From contig CAJAQO010000120.1 in the NCBI GenBank assembly GCA_903944085.1, positions 1-56,621 on the forward strand: a DNA stretch of 56,621 nucleotides, read 5' to 3'. The translations under genes and the position numbers were made by a program. Of the stretch, positions 31,797 to 41,669 are shown in pieces (positions within the stretch are counted from its first letter, which is position 1; each line of letters starts with the position of its first letter). The notes beneath the pieces are model-generated. The model saw nothing but the letters and a program-made list of their open reading frames with translations, had not been told where the DNA came from and did not search any database. This DNA comes from an uncultured Verrucomicrobia subdivision 3 bacterium. Lineage in GTDB: Bacteria > Verrucomicrobiota > Verrucomicrobiia > Limisphaerales > UBA11358.

Positions 31797-34138
31797 ATTT
31801 TTGTTTTTTTCGGATTTTGGGAATCGTTCTTCACGCTGATAAGTTGCTCCAGTTTGTCCAGCCGGGCTTTCAACTCCGTGATCTCCATTTCCTTCTGTTC
31901 AAGCTTTTGGTTCAGTTTCTGGTTCAAGCCTTGGATGGCCGCCAGCGCCACGCCGCTTTCATCCACGGTGGCGATGTGCTTGTCATCCGCACCATTCAGG
32001 CCGAAAGCCGCATGGAAATCCTGCGCCATTGGGCCGATATGTTTGTTGCCGTCCGCTTCCACTTTGTCTTTGTATTTCCATTCCGTTATAGGCCGCGCCG
32101 AAACCTTCTCCAGCACCGCGCGCGGATTGATGGCCGTGAATGACTCCTTGGCATTGCGGTCGGAAACGCTCGTCCAGACACCTGCCGAGCTACAATATGC
32201 GCCGTTGTTCATCGTCAACGGATAGCCCGGCGAAGTGGTGCCAATGCCCACGTTGCCGCCGGAAGGTTGTAGCACAAGCGGTCTAAAGCCGACATTCTGT
32301 TGGACGGCCTGGATGCTTCCGTAATTGCCGCCGGTCTTGTAGCCCAGTTCCAACTGCTGGTTGTTGCTGGTATTTCCCTGGATGATGAGTTGCTGGGCGT
32401 CATAATAGGGGCCGCTGTCATCCGCCTGCACGACTAGCTTGTGCGCCGGGCTGGTGGTGCCGATGCCCACATTGCCACTATTGGCAATGGACATCTGACT
32501 CGCAAAAGCCGTGTAGAAATCCAAACCGTTCTGATTGCCGCCGGTGGTGCGCTTGGAAGCGATTCCTTCGCCGGTCAAGCCTGATCCAAAGGCAAGCCCC
32601 GCGCCGTTCTCCGCGCCGCCGGTGTTGGCCCCCAACGCACCCCCACTGCCGCCGTAAAGCACTGGGCCATTGACAGTCACCCCAGCAAAGGGTTTGCCGA
32701 CACCATGCCAGCCAAGGCCGTGGAAGAAGTCGCTTCGGAACTGGATGTCACTGTTGTTCATGAACCAGTTCGTGGTCGCCTGGATGCTGCCGGCGATAAA
32801 GGTGTTCACCTGTGTTCCCGATGTGCCAATGCGGATGATTCCGTTGTCGCTCGCAACACCTTGGTTGCCGATGTCAATATTGTAGCTGCCAGTGGTGATA
32901 TTAAAACCGGCGTTGAACCCCATCGCAATGTTTTGGGAGCCGCTCGTCTCGTTGAAAAGCGCACTAACACCATTCGCTGTGTTGTTAAAGCCATTCGTAT
33001 TGTAGTAAAGCGCCCAATCACCATTGGCCGTATTATAGGTGCCGGTCGCATTCGAATAAAGTGCCGCCACGCCATTGGCCGTGTTCCAAGACCAGGTCGT
33101 GTTGGCGTTAAGCGCCAGTCCGCCGTTAGCTGTGTTGTTGTTACCGCTCGTGTTATAGTTAAGCGCATCAACGCCATTGGCCGTGTTGACCGAGCCACTC
33201 GTGTTGTTGTGCAACGACTGATAACCTACAGCCGTATTGGCGTAGCCGCTCATCGTCACATTGCCCGCGCCGCAACCGGCAAAGATATTTTGGCCGCCGT
33301 AAGCATGAAGAAACGGACTGCCACCAAGGTTAATCATGCCGGCGCTGGCCGTGGTGGAGGGCAGATTCAAGCTGCCGTTTAGGGTGATGCTGTTGTTCGC
33401 GAAATTCCCGCCGGCATCGCGTTTCACAATCGTATTAGCCGTGGCGGCACTGGTCGCGGCATTGAACGCACCCACGCCGGAAGCAATGTTCGTCGCCACC
33501 AACCCGCCCACGCTGGACACCACCGTCGCGCTTTGCGGGCCGGTCACATCACCAGCCAGACTCCCGGAAAAACCGTTTGCCGTGGTGGCAGTCGCGGCAT
33601 TGCCATTGAGCGTGCCGGAGAAGTTGTTCCCCGCATTATTGAGGGTCAACGCATTGCCGTAGGTGCCGGATAAATTGGCGGAAGGCACCGGGCCGCTGAC
33701 CTGCGCTGCCAAAACCATGCCTGAAATATTGCTGGCCGTGTTCGCAAAAACCGCATATGGCGTGGGCGTGAGCGCCTGCAACGGCGTCAGCGGGGCAAAG
33801 GCCAGCGAGTTGGCGGGATTGTTCGTGCGCACCCCAATCGCCAGCCAGGCGGCGTTGCCGATAAAGACGCCGCCAAAATCAAGGGTGGTGATGAACAAAC
33901 CGTTGGTTACGCCCAAAGCCAGATTGGTGACGGTGCCACCGACCCGGCTGCCGCCCGTGCTGGCGTTGAACAGCGCGAAGGGCAGGTCATAGCTGCCGTT
34001 GGCCGGGCTGCCGCTGTTGTTCAGCCGCCCTTGGTAAGTGAATGCCGCGCCTTGGGCGTAGCTGTTTGCAGGTTGCAGGTTAAAGGTTGCAAAGGCCAGC
34101 AACCACAAGCTGCGGGCGAGGAGTTGTTTGGTTTTCAT
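31793..34138 (-). CDS. Tail-fibre-like protein with peptidase-S74 domain
   Basis: This 781-residue exported protein has a signal peptide (MKTKQLLARSLWLLAFATFN), a head motif AFTYQGRLNNSGSPANG, and a central region of YadA/trimeric-fibre-like coils. The coils contain ~24-residue repeats with NTANG (NTANGVDALNYNTSGNNN, NTANGVAALYSNATGTYN, and so on). The C-terminus has an S74 domain (SDRNAKESFTAINPRAV, HIGPMAQDFHAAFGLNG) that trimerises fibres and cleaves itself off in phage proteins, then a coiled coil (LEQKEMEITELKARLDKLEQ). In Verrucomicrobiota such genes are chromosomal rather than phage genes. It is coupled to the repeat protein downstream and probably forms surface fibres. Confidence 0.87.
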   Translation of the reverse strand: MKTKQLLARSLWLLAFATFNLQPANSYAQGAAFTYQGRLNNSGSPANGSYDLPFALFNASTGGSRVGGTVTNLALGVTNGLFITTLDFGGVFIGNAAWLAIGVRTNNPANSLAFAPLTPLQALTPTPYAVFANTASNISGMVLAAQVSGPVPSANLSGTYGNALTLNNAGNNFSGTLNGNAATATTANGFSGSLAGDVTGPQSATVVSSVGGLVATNIASGVGAFNAATSAATANTIVKRDAGGNFANNSITLNGSLNLPSTTASAGMINLGGSPFLHAYGGQNIFAGCGAGNVTMSGYANTAVGYQSLHNNTSGSVNTANGVDALNYNTSGNNNTANGGLALNANTTWSWNTANGVAALYSNATGTYNTANGDWALYYNTNGFNNTANGVSALFNETSGSQNIAMGFNAGFNITTGSYNIDIGNQGVASDNGIIRIGTSGTQVNTFIAGSIQATTNWFMNNSDIQFRSDFFHGLGWHGVGKPFAGVTVNGPVLYGGSGGALGANTGGAENGAGLAFGSGLTGEGIASKRTTGGNQNGLDFYTAFASQMSIANSGNVGIGTTSPAHKLVVQADDSGPYYDAQQLIIQGNTSNNQQLELGYKTGGNYGSIQAVQQNVGFRPLVLQPSGGNVGIGTTSPGYPLTMNNGAYCSSAGVWTSVSDRNAKESFTAINPRAVLEKVSARPITEWKYKDKVEADGNKHIGPMAQDFHAAFGLNGADDKHIATVDESGVALAAIQGLNQKLNQKLEQKEMEITELKARLDKLEQLISVKNDSQNPKKTKI

Positions 34139-34720
34139 TTTTTTCCTATTGAGAAGTCAAACTTGGGCTGGGCGCAGGATTGAAGCTGGTGGTGTCCAAA
34201 CCGATCGTGGTTTGTCCCCGGCTGGCGTGCTGCCGAATCGTGAATGGCGAGCCTTTCACTACACCTATATTTTGCGCGCATGGCTCAATTCCGTCAATCC
34301 ACCGATATTGCTGTCAGCTTGGCAAATGAGGGTGTTTCCAAACCGATGGGGTGCGGCAAACAGGGTTTGCCAACAGTCAGAGACAGCCCAGCCACCGGTT
34401 GACATTATTGATTCCTCGAGAGCTGCCAAAGGCGACCGGAACTCCATGCGCAGCAATTTGGGTTGCGCGCTGCGTTGCGGATTTTCCCGCCAATCCCTTT
34501 TCCAATCGGCCAGTGATGGCGCGGTGGCTTCTGCGTGTTTGGCATATGCCCGACGCAAGGCCTTGGCATGATTTCCCAGCGCCTGTTACGCGAATTGATT
34601 CCCGACAAATACGCAAATGAACTCTCCTCGACAGGCAGCTTCGCCCTCGCCTCCACCTCAAGGCTGTCGCACAACTCAAATGCCAGTTTCAGGATCGGCC
34701 AAACTCAACGGCAGGTTGCG
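34139..34720. other. Gene-poor stretch with decayed coding DNA
   Basis: I see no intact gene in these ~580 bp. A minus-strand frame at about 34265-34558 reads like protein (LRRAYAKHAEATAPSLADWK) and may be a remnant, but no start or family is evident. Confidence 0.35.
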
Positions 34721-34729
34721 CGCTTGGTC

Positions 34730-34950
34730 GTGGAAAGTGTGTGAAAGACTGCCGGCCGCGCTTGTTCCGCCAGTATTTGGCAACCTCTTTCGTGGCCTTG
34801 TGCAGCCAATCGCGGTCGGTAGCGAGCTGGATCACCCAGCGGCGTCAATTTGCCGGTGCCCATTAAAACCTGAATGTCGCTCTCCGCGAAACCGAGCAGC
34901 TTTGCACAATGATCGCGGAGAGGCTGATGTGGTAAAGGTTTATCTCTCCT
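34730..34950 (-). pseudogene. Deleted paralogue of the small DNA-binding-like protein
   Basis: The 5' part encodes CAKLLGFAESDIQVLMGTG and KLTPLGDPA in one frame. The sequence LATDRDWLHKATKEVAKYWR follows in another frame. Both segments match the family of the protein at 24656-24976 (VFGWPDYYVPFLVSAEHL, KPLGKPA, and GDPDWLDKAIRIVEKQ). The middle ~15 codons are missing, and the deletion shifts the frame. It is a broken family member. Confidence 0.6.
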
Positions 34951-37900
34951 AACCGCTACTGACGGAACCAAAATCACTAATCTCAATGCCGTTGATTTCC
35001 GGTTCGTCCGCCGAACCTTTGCGGAACTCGATTATTATGTTGCCGTCCTCGTTGGGAACAATGCCAAAAAACTGTTCGACCACGGCCTTATCCTTGCCTC
35101 CGGCTGCCTTGAACACATCGAAACCCGCAAGGACATTCCGGCCGTTGATTTCGACGTTGAAAACGCGGCTGTCGGCGGCGTCAAATGTTGTTTCCGCGAA
35201 ATGTAGCCGCACCGTATAAGCATGCCTCGCCGCCAACGGCTTCATGCGGAACCGGTAAAGACTGGCCCCCCACCGTTCCGTCTGGTAAATCTTCGCCGGT
35301 CCCGCCAGGGGTGAAACCGTGTCAATGGCATTCTTCACCTCATGAAGATTGCCTCCGGAACCATCCGTGTCCGCTGCAAAGCCACTGGTCGCCCCTCCGC
35401 CACAATTGATCCGGATCTCGCTCATCTGAGGGCTGTAGTAAATGGGCAATCCCGTCACCGGCCAATGCCTCACCTGCGCATCTTCATTCAACGCCACGGC
35501 GGCGTCACGGGACGACGAGGAAGTTACTCCGATGTTCCAGCCGTCCACCACGATCAATGGCGTTTCTTCGTCGAGATCGGATTGCGCGGCTTCAAGGGTG
35601 ATGGTTTTGCTCTCATACGGCGTGAGCGGCACGTAATTGTTCGAGTAATAGACCGGCAGCACCCGTTTTCCAGAATGCGGCCGGCGCAATTGCAAGTGCG
35701 CCATGAGGGCGATTTGCGAAGTCGGATTGTGCAGCGTCACAGCCAAAAAACATTTGCCGCCGACATCATGTCGCGTGACTTTTGCGTCCAGCGTGACAGT
35801 TGGCAATTGGTTGAGTGCCTGCAAATCGTCGGGATGTTCCGCCACGGCGTGCCAATAGAAATTATCCGAAAGGAATTTTCCATCGGCATCGTGCAGTTGC
35901 AGTTTTATAAAATAAACCGGTGAAAGATTGTCCGGCAACGTGAGCAGTCCCAAATCGGTGGCGGCACTGGGAGCAGCAGTCGCCTTGACCTCATTTTCAG
36001 AAGCAATCTTGCCATCCAGATTATAGATGGTGACGTGTGCCTTTGCCTCCGTCAACGCCTCTGGATGATTGTTAATGACCATCAGATGGCCGGTCTTTTC
36101 ATTTAGCATGACATGAACCGGCTCGCACGCTTCCTGGACTGCAAACAGCGAGGAGTTGGGTTCCAAGTCATGGTGATAAATCTGCCACACGAAGCTGGGT
36201 TGCGCCGGATTGCTCATCCAGATAATGACGCCCGTGGCCGGATGAAACATTTTGGCTTCACGGCCTTCATAGATCGCGCGGAAGGTCTCATAGTTCAAAA
36301 GTTGCGCCTTGCGCACAAAGTCGGCCAGATTTGCAATTTTGCCATAACGATTTTCAATGGTTCGACGAATACCCGGCCCGCCCGATGCCCCATTGGCCAG
36401 ATCGTGTTCCGCCCAATCATCGTTGATGGTTTCCCAATCCTTCTCCGGCATCATGCCGTGGACGGATTCCAGCGTCGGGATGGAGGCGCTGCCAATCTCC
36501 GTCTTGAAGGCCTCGCCAAAATCATAATAAGAACGCGGCGGCTGGCCGGATGAGTAGGGTCCGCCCGAATTCACCCCATGCCCGGAGGTGGAACTGGGCT
36601 GATACAGGCGCGTTGGTTCCAGTTCCGCCATCAATTTGCGCAAACGTTCATCAATCGCCTTGGGTGGAAATCCTTCATTGCGCGCACACCAAACGGCGAT
36701 GGACGGATGATTGCGAAACCGGAGGATTTTCTCCTCCACATTGGTAATGTAAGTGTCAATGTCCGTTGGATTGGGACCATCGCTGGGGTTCGGCTGGAAA
36801 AATTCATCCCAAAGCAGAAGGCCGTATTTGTCGCACAGCTCGTAAAAATCCTCGCTTGTGCTCTGGCCCACCCAGTTGCGGATAATGGTGTAGTTGGCGA
36901 TCTGATGCATCCGTATCTCTGCTTCCAGCCTTTCACGTGGAATGCGTTTCATCGCCTCATCCATGCCCCAGTCGCCGCCCTTGCAAAACACCCGGACGCC
37001 ATTGACCGAAAGGGTGAGATTGTCGGAATCAGGAACCGAATAGGTGATTTGCCGGACCCCAAACGTGACGTGCTGAGAATCGGAAATCGTTCCGTTCATT
37101 TCAAAGCTCAAATGCAGCGTGTAAAGATTTTGCGGCCCGTAACCGTTGGGCCACCACAGTTTTGGATTTTTCACATGCAACGCGGGAATATTGGTTGAAT
37201 CGAGCGCGATCAGCTTGGTGGTGTTGGCTGCCAGTTCCACCGGCAGTTCGAACGAGACATCGCCAAAATTACCGTTCAACATTCCTTGTTGCGGTTTGTC
37301 CGTGACATTTTGCAGGGTCGCTTGAATGCCAATATCCGCCGAACCCAATTCCGGCAATGGCAGTTTCGTCGTCACCAGCGGATTTTTGACCACCACCGGG
37401 CCGGTGGCCGAAAGAAACACCTTCTGCCAGATGCCCGAATCCCGGTCGCGAATCGCCGGAATCCAGTCCCAGCCGATGGTGCAAAGAAATGTTGGCCCGT
37501 CAATCGCCGCAATCCCGCCGTTGGGCCCCATGCCATTGGCCAAGGTGTGTTCGTGCGGGATTCCCGGATGCGGCTGCGGTGAAATCAACACCGCCAGTGC
37601 GGCTTCCTTCCCAGGCGCCACCACGGAGGAAACATCAAATATGCCGCGCGCAAACGCGCCCTTGATTCCACCGACTTCTTTGCCATTAACCCACACCTCG
37701 GCGGCATAATTAATCCCTTCAAAATTCAGCCAAATCTGCCTGCCGGCGTAGTTCTTCGGGACGGCCAGAACGGTCCGATACCAGTATTGAATGCGACAGA
37801 GAGTGTCGGGGATTTTATCGGGCCGGTTGTTTTCACCGTAAAGCGGTTCGGGATAAACCCCGTCCTTGACCAGGCTGGTCAGCACGGTTCCCGGCACCGA

Positions 37901-38095
37901 CGCTGCAAGCCAACCGTCTGGATGAAATCCCAACGACGAGATTTGGCCGCCGACTTCCGTCACCTTGGCCGCATCCTGCAACTGCCAGCCTGAGGCAATG
38001 TCCAATGGCGTTGGAAATGTCTCTGCCGAAAGCCGGGAAACTCCAAACAACCAAGCCATCGCGGTTGCGACATGAAAAAAAGAGCCGATTTTCAT
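34949..38095 (-). CDS. Secreted GH2 enzyme, exo-glucosaminidase/mannosidase-like, with malectin-like tail
   Basis: This 1048-residue GH2 protein is placed to start at the ATG opening the signal peptide MKIGSFFHVATAMAWLFG; a longer upstream frame lacks one. The sugar-binding domain (VPGTVLTSLVKDGVYPEPLYG, QIWLNFEGINYAAEVWVNG) and GWDWIPAIRDRDSGIWQ are typical of beta-mannosidase and exo-beta-D-glucosaminidase clades. The catalytic Glu in VWCARNEGFPP is the acid/base; EIGSASIPTLES likely supplies the nucleophile. A C-terminal malectin-like domain (RVFNVEINGRNVLAGFDVFK) follows. It ends the GH130-GH2 operon (32-bp gap). Substrate choice is uncertain. Confidence 0.88.
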   Translation of the reverse strand: MKIGSFFHVATAMAWLFGVSRLSAETFPTPLDIASGWQLQDAAKVTEVGGQISSLGFHPDGWLAASVPGTVLTSLVKDGVYPEPLYGENNRPDKIPDTLCRIQYWYRTVLAVPKNYAGRQIWLNFEGINYAAEVWVNGKEVGGIKGAFARGIFDVSSVVAPGKEAALAVLISPQPHPGIPHEHTLANGMGPNGGIAAIDGPTFLCTIGWDWIPAIRDRDSGIWQKVFLSATGPVVVKNPLVTTKLPLPELGSADIGIQATLQNVTDKPQQGMLNGNFGDVSFELPVELAANTTKLIALDSTNIPALHVKNPKLWWPNGYGPQNLYTLHLSFEMNGTISDSQHVTFGVRQITYSVPDSDNLTLSVNGVRVFCKGGDWGMDEAMKRIPRERLEAEIRMHQIANYTIIRNWVGQSTSEDFYELCDKYGLLLWDEFFQPNPSDGPNPTDIDTYITNVEEKILRFRNHPSIAVWCARNEGFPPKAIDERLRKLMAELEPTRLYQPSSTSGHGVNSGGPYSSGQPPRSYYDFGEAFKTEIGSASIPTLESVHGMMPEKDWETINDDWAEHDLANGASGGPGIRRTIENRYGKIANLADFVRKAQLLNYETFRAIYEGREAKMFHPATGVIIWMSNPAQPSFVWQIYHHDLEPNSSLFAVQEACEPVHVMLNEKTGHLMVINNHPEALTEAKAHVTIYNLDGKIASENEVKATAAPSAATDLGLLTLPDNLSPVYFIKLQLHDADGKFLSDNFYWHAVAEHPDDLQALNQLPTVTLDAKVTRHDVGGKCFLAVTLHNPTSQIALMAHLQLRRPHSGKRVLPVYYSNNYVPLTPYESKTITLEAAQSDLDEETPLIVVDGWNIGVTSSSSRDAAVALNEDAQVRHWPVTGLPIYYSPQMSEIRINCGGGATSGFAADTDGSGGNLHEVKNAIDTVSPLAGPAKIYQTERWGASLYRFRMKPLAARHAYTVRLHFAETTFDAADSRVFNVEINGRNVLAGFDVFKAAGGKDKAVVEQFFGIVPNEDGNIIIEFRKGSADEPEINGIEISDFGSVSSG

Positions 38096-38127
38096 ATTTT
38101 GTATTTTAAGTTTATACTGAGCCAATT

Positions 38128-39249
38128 TCAAAACTGCCGCTGGTTGAGGGCTGTGGGTGAGGTGGCCACCGCCACATAGGAGTCTGCACAGCCATAATAA
38201 AGCAGCCACTGTCCCTTGAAAAAAACGAGGCCCTCAAGAAACGTCGTTCCGGCGCTATACTGACCAGTCTGTTCGAAATCTGCTTCGGGTTTGTAAAACG
38301 GGACGTCCGTTCTCTGGAGCAACTTTGCCGGATCATTAAGATCAAATAACGCCTGGCCGCCGGAATACACACCGTCACGAAGCGATGTGTCACCGTTGGG
38401 GGAGGCGTTCTTGCCATTGTATAATAGCACAATCCCATGCTTGGTGATCACCGCCGGCGGGCCGGACTCAACCAGTCCGCTGTCAAATTTGCCAGCCCGT
38501 GTTCTCAAGACAATGGGACCGGGCGTCCAATTAATGAGGTCATCCGAACTGGCCAGTCGAATTTCACCTTCCCCCCAATACATCCAATATTTTCCAAGAT
38601 ATTTCACGGCCTTAAGCTGCCCATCTATCAGACGGGTAAGAATGGCCCCGGATTTGCAATAACAATCGGCAAATTTGCCGCCCAATTTCTCAAATGCCGG
38701 CCCATGCTTTGTCCAGTGAACCAAATCTTTGGAGGTCGCCACACCGAGACGGGCGATGCGCCGTTTGTCTTCCCGGCAATACTCAGTGTAAGTTATTGCA
38801 AAAGTCCCGTCTTCCGTTTCCACCACGCGCGGGTCCTCGCATCCTCCGGTCCAGTCATTTGTCTTCTGATTGTCCTCCGCCGGAAACAACACCGGCGTTG
38901 GCCGGCAGGTAAAATGCAGGCCGTCCTTGCTTTCAGCCAGCCCGATGCGGGAAGTATGACCGCCGATGTTCATCGAACCGCTACCATCTTCGGCGCGATA
39001 AAGAACACATACCCGGCCGTCTTTGACCACCGCGCCAGGATTAAATGTGTGCAACGCCGCCCATTGCACTGGATGAACGTTCATCGGACAGTCAAAAACC
39101 AAATTTGTGTTAGGCCTTATGACGGGATTTACATGATCAGGCCGTAAGAATGGCCCCAATTCCCACGATTGGTTGGGGTCAACTTCCCCGGCCAGGACCG
39201 GCCCGGCACACAAGAGAAGAACAAGGATCAATTTATATTTATTTTTCAT
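38128..39249 (-). CDS. GH130-type glycoside hydrolase or phosphorylase, exported
   Basis: This 373-residue five-bladed beta-propeller protein has a signal peptide (MKNKYKLILVLLLCAGPVLA). The GH130 pattern is present: FNPGAVVKDGRVCVLYRAED, RIGLAESKDGLHF, GGCEDPRVVETEDGTFAITY and a late LLYNGKN region. Many GH130 members are cytoplasmic phosphorylases of beta-1,4-mannosyl-glucose or mannan oligosaccharides, while exported ones are usually hydrolases. The signal peptide favours the latter. It is the first gene of a two-gene unit with the GH2 enzyme, which suggests mannose-containing glycan processing. Confidence 0.85.
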   Translation of the reverse strand: MKNKYKLILVLLLCAGPVLAGEVDPNQSWELGPFLRPDHVNPVIRPNTNLVFDCPMNVHPVQWAALHTFNPGAVVKDGRVCVLYRAEDGSGSMNIGGHTSRIGLAESKDGLHFTCRPTPVLFPAEDNQKTNDWTGGCEDPRVVETEDGTFAITYTEYCREDKRRIARLGVATSKDLVHWTKHGPAFEKLGGKFADCYCKSGAILTRLIDGQLKAVKYLGKYWMYWGEGEIRLASSDDLINWTPGPIVLRTRAGKFDSGLVESGPPAVITKHGIVLLYNGKNASPNGDTSLRDGVYSGGQALFDLNDPAKLLQRTDVPFYKPEADFEQTGQYSAGTTFLEGLVFFKGQWLLYYGCADSYVAVATSPTALNQRQF

Positions 39250-39345
39250 GCTATATTCTTTTGGTTTTCAATATCAGGGTTAAACAATTGCCGCTGTCAA
39301 ATCAACATTTCTGCCAGCCCCATGAAATTGCAAGGACGTGATTGG

Positions 39346-39564
39346 TTAAATGCTATTCATCACAATTGAACGAGCGACCGGCGTAAAAGCAGTTACAAAT
39401 GCCTTCTCCAATAATATATGTTTCCACCCGTCTTTTGAGGCAACTGGCTTTTTCGCCTGCTCGGGTTTCCCGGATGCCAAATATGCCCAGTGCATTTGCA
39501 GAACATCCCGCTGGCGCGAAATTTGTTTTAATTCCCGTTTGAGCGGATGGTTTGCCGCTTCCAA
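39346..39564 (-). pseudogene. Possible IS3 OrfA C-terminal relic
   Basis: A short minus-strand frame contains LKRELKQISRQRDVLQMHW, similar to the leucine-zipper end of IS3-family OrfA proteins ('LKREL....ERDILKKA..Y'). A stop codon interrupts the frame just upstream and there is no helix-turn-helix. It may be a leftover of the OrfA gene; confidence is limited. Confidence 0.3.
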
Positions 39565-39898
39565 CTATTGAACCAAGTGCTCGGCGGTTAAACTCTGGCC
39601 CTCTGGGAGCAAAACGATCGAGCGAATTACCAGTGAACTTGGGATTAGCGCGAAAGCCTAAAACTCTGGAAAAAGCAACTGGCGGTGCTGCCGGCCATAG
39701 GGTCGGCGCAACTTCGTCCTATCGCTTGGGCTTGTTTGAACCTGATTTTCGTCGTTCATGATACCGAGGTTGGCTCTATGGTCTTCATAATTGGTTTGGT
39801 GGTTGCATTCAAAATGCTATACTTAAACGACAAATGTGTCATTGAACTTTTGCATCAAGCTTTTGCACATTTGCGTCAAAAGCAGAAAGCGATTCTAG

Positions 39899-39940
39899 CG
39901 AGCCAATTTCAAAACCTGCCGCTGGTTGAGGACTGTGGGC
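39899..39940. repeat. Copy of the GH130 gene 3' end
   Basis: About 40 bp (GAGCCAATTTCAAAACC and the following TGCCGCTGGTTGAGG) repeats the sequence at 38121-38160, which spans the last codons and stop of the GH130 gene. The match continues past the stop codon, so it is a DNA duplication rather than protein conservation. It lies immediately left of the integrase-core IS relic. Confidence 0.65.
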
Positions 39941-40079
39941 AACAAATTGCCGCAGTGTCTGGGCTGGTTCCTTGTAATCTCCCAATATTCGAATTTGGCC
40001 ACACATGCCCCGTTTCCAACGCGTTTCGGAGTGGCAACGAAAGCTGGTAAAGCGAAGCTAGCACGGCCATTTTGCGGCG

Positions 40080-41145
40080 ATGAATCCGTTCGCATTTTTG
40101 GTGCTCTGCGTCGCTGGCTGGATGAATCGCGATCAGCAGGACGTGATTGAATATTTGCCGGAAGAAATCCGTGTGCTCAAAGAACTGTTGGGCAAGAAGC
40201 CGCGGTTCAATGATAGCCACCGCCGGCGTCTGGCCACCAAAGGCAGGCGGCTGGGGCGTAAAGCACTGGATCGATTCGCCAGCTTGGCGACACCGAATAC
40301 CTTGCAGGCATGGCACCGACGCCTGGTGGCCAGGAAATACGACGGGAGTATCGTCCGCAAAGTGGGGCGTCCGACCACCGCGTGTGAAATTAAAGAACTC
40401 ATCTTGAAACTGGCGAGGGAAAACCGCTCCTGGGGCTATACTCGGATTCAGGGTGCCTTGGCCAATCCCGCCATGAAGTGGGCAGGGGAACCATCGCAAA
40501 CGTGTTGGAGGCCGCGGGAATGGGACCGGTGCCAGCGCGGCGGCAAGGAATGACGTGGAAGGAGTTTCTGAGAACGCATTGGGAAGTGTTGGCGGCCACG
40601 GACTTTTTCACGGTGGAACTGTGGACGGGCAGGGGACTGGTGCGGTATCACGTGATCTTCGTCATCAAACTGGCGACACGCGAGGTGCACATTGCCGGCA
40701 TGGTGCCCGAACCCAATGAAGCGTGGATGAAGCAAGTCGCGCGGAATCTGATTGATCCGATGGTGTGCTTTTTGCGTGGCACGCGATTGCTCCTTCACGA
40801 TCGTGCCGGTTTGTTTAGTGAACAATTCCGTCAACTGTTAGCGAGCGCAGAGGTGGAGGGACTGCGCCTGCCGGCTCGGTCGCCGAACTTGAATGCCTTC
40901 GCTGAGAGGTTTGTGCGCACTATCCGCGAAGAGTGCCTGAGCCGCATGATTTTCTTTGGGAAACCTCGTTGCGCCGGGCGGTTGAGGAGTTCGTGGCGCA
41001 TTATAACGCGGAAAGGAACCATCAATCATTGGGAAATCGAATCGTTCAGCCCGAGGTCCAGACGTTTCCTGCGGTTGGGAAGGTCGGCCGTCGCCGGCGG
41101 CTTGGCGGCTTGCTGAATTATTATTATCGCGCCGTTACCGGGTGA
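40080..41145 (+). pseudogene. Integrase-core (IS481/IS3-like) transposase, two frameshifts
   Basis: Three overlapping frames together give an almost complete ~350-residue transposase: an N-terminal helical part (MNRDQQDVIEYLPEEIRVLK, TPNTLQAWHRRLVARKYDG), a helix-turn-helix linker (RENRSWGYTRIQGAL), an rve DDE domain (FLRTHWEVLAATDFFTVELW, LLHDRAGLFSEQF, NLNAFAERFVRTIREECL) and a C-terminus (LGGLLNYYYRAVTG). One base is missing near 40465-40471 and one in a G-run at 40958-40960. Each deletion moves the frame, so no full protein is made unless sequencing errors or recoding are involved. Confidence 0.85.
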
Positions 41146-41669
41146 AGGAATTTGAATTTTTGGACATTACGGGGTTTGAATCAATATTGCCGAAAAGCCT
41201 GGCCGGCTATTGAAAAGATTTTGACCGGCCGCAAATGGTTTGCCAGCCTGCAAGGCGAACAATCATCCACGGTCGTGGGCAAGTTGTCGCGGCATTTCCT
41301 CTCAGTGACAACTATGATTCACACGCTGCCCCACGACGGACGTCCCCAAAGTCTGATCTGCATGGCGGTTTAACTGGCGAGGATCTTCTCCGTTTGCTGG
41401 CTTGGTTGGACTTTGGTATCATCGCGTGAGAAATCCCAGGCCGGAGGTTATCGCCAAGTTCAAAGTTGGTGTTCAAGAGCAGAGCGCCCGCGCCGCCAGC
41501 GAGATGATTTGCTCTCCGCGCTGGCCTGAGCCAGCCTCGGCCGGCAGGCGCAGCTCGGGTGGTCCGGAAAATCGGCGCCCCAAGCGCTTTTACAGAAAGG
41601 GTTGCGGCGAGACCCGAATCACGCCGCCATCACTGATTCGTCCAGACAAACCAAAAACATCAAATAATT
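41146..41669. other. Intergenic region before a GH2 gene
   Basis: These 524 bp hold no recognisable gene. Short open frames exist but lack family features. The sequence after the IS relic contains a GACCGGCC-type repeat and may include the right IS end, which I cannot define. A promoter for the following GH2 gene is expected here but is not evident. Confidence 0.35.

Noticed and set aside
32930-33240. Short tandem repeats (~72 bp) that might be regulatory or a CRISPR
   Set aside because: They encode the NTANG-type coils of the tail-fibre protein, in frame throughout.
31793-34138. Prophage origin for the tail-fibre-like gene
   Set aside because: There are no phage structural, packaging or lysis genes nearby, the protein carries a signal peptide, and such S74 proteins are common chromosomal genes in this phylum.
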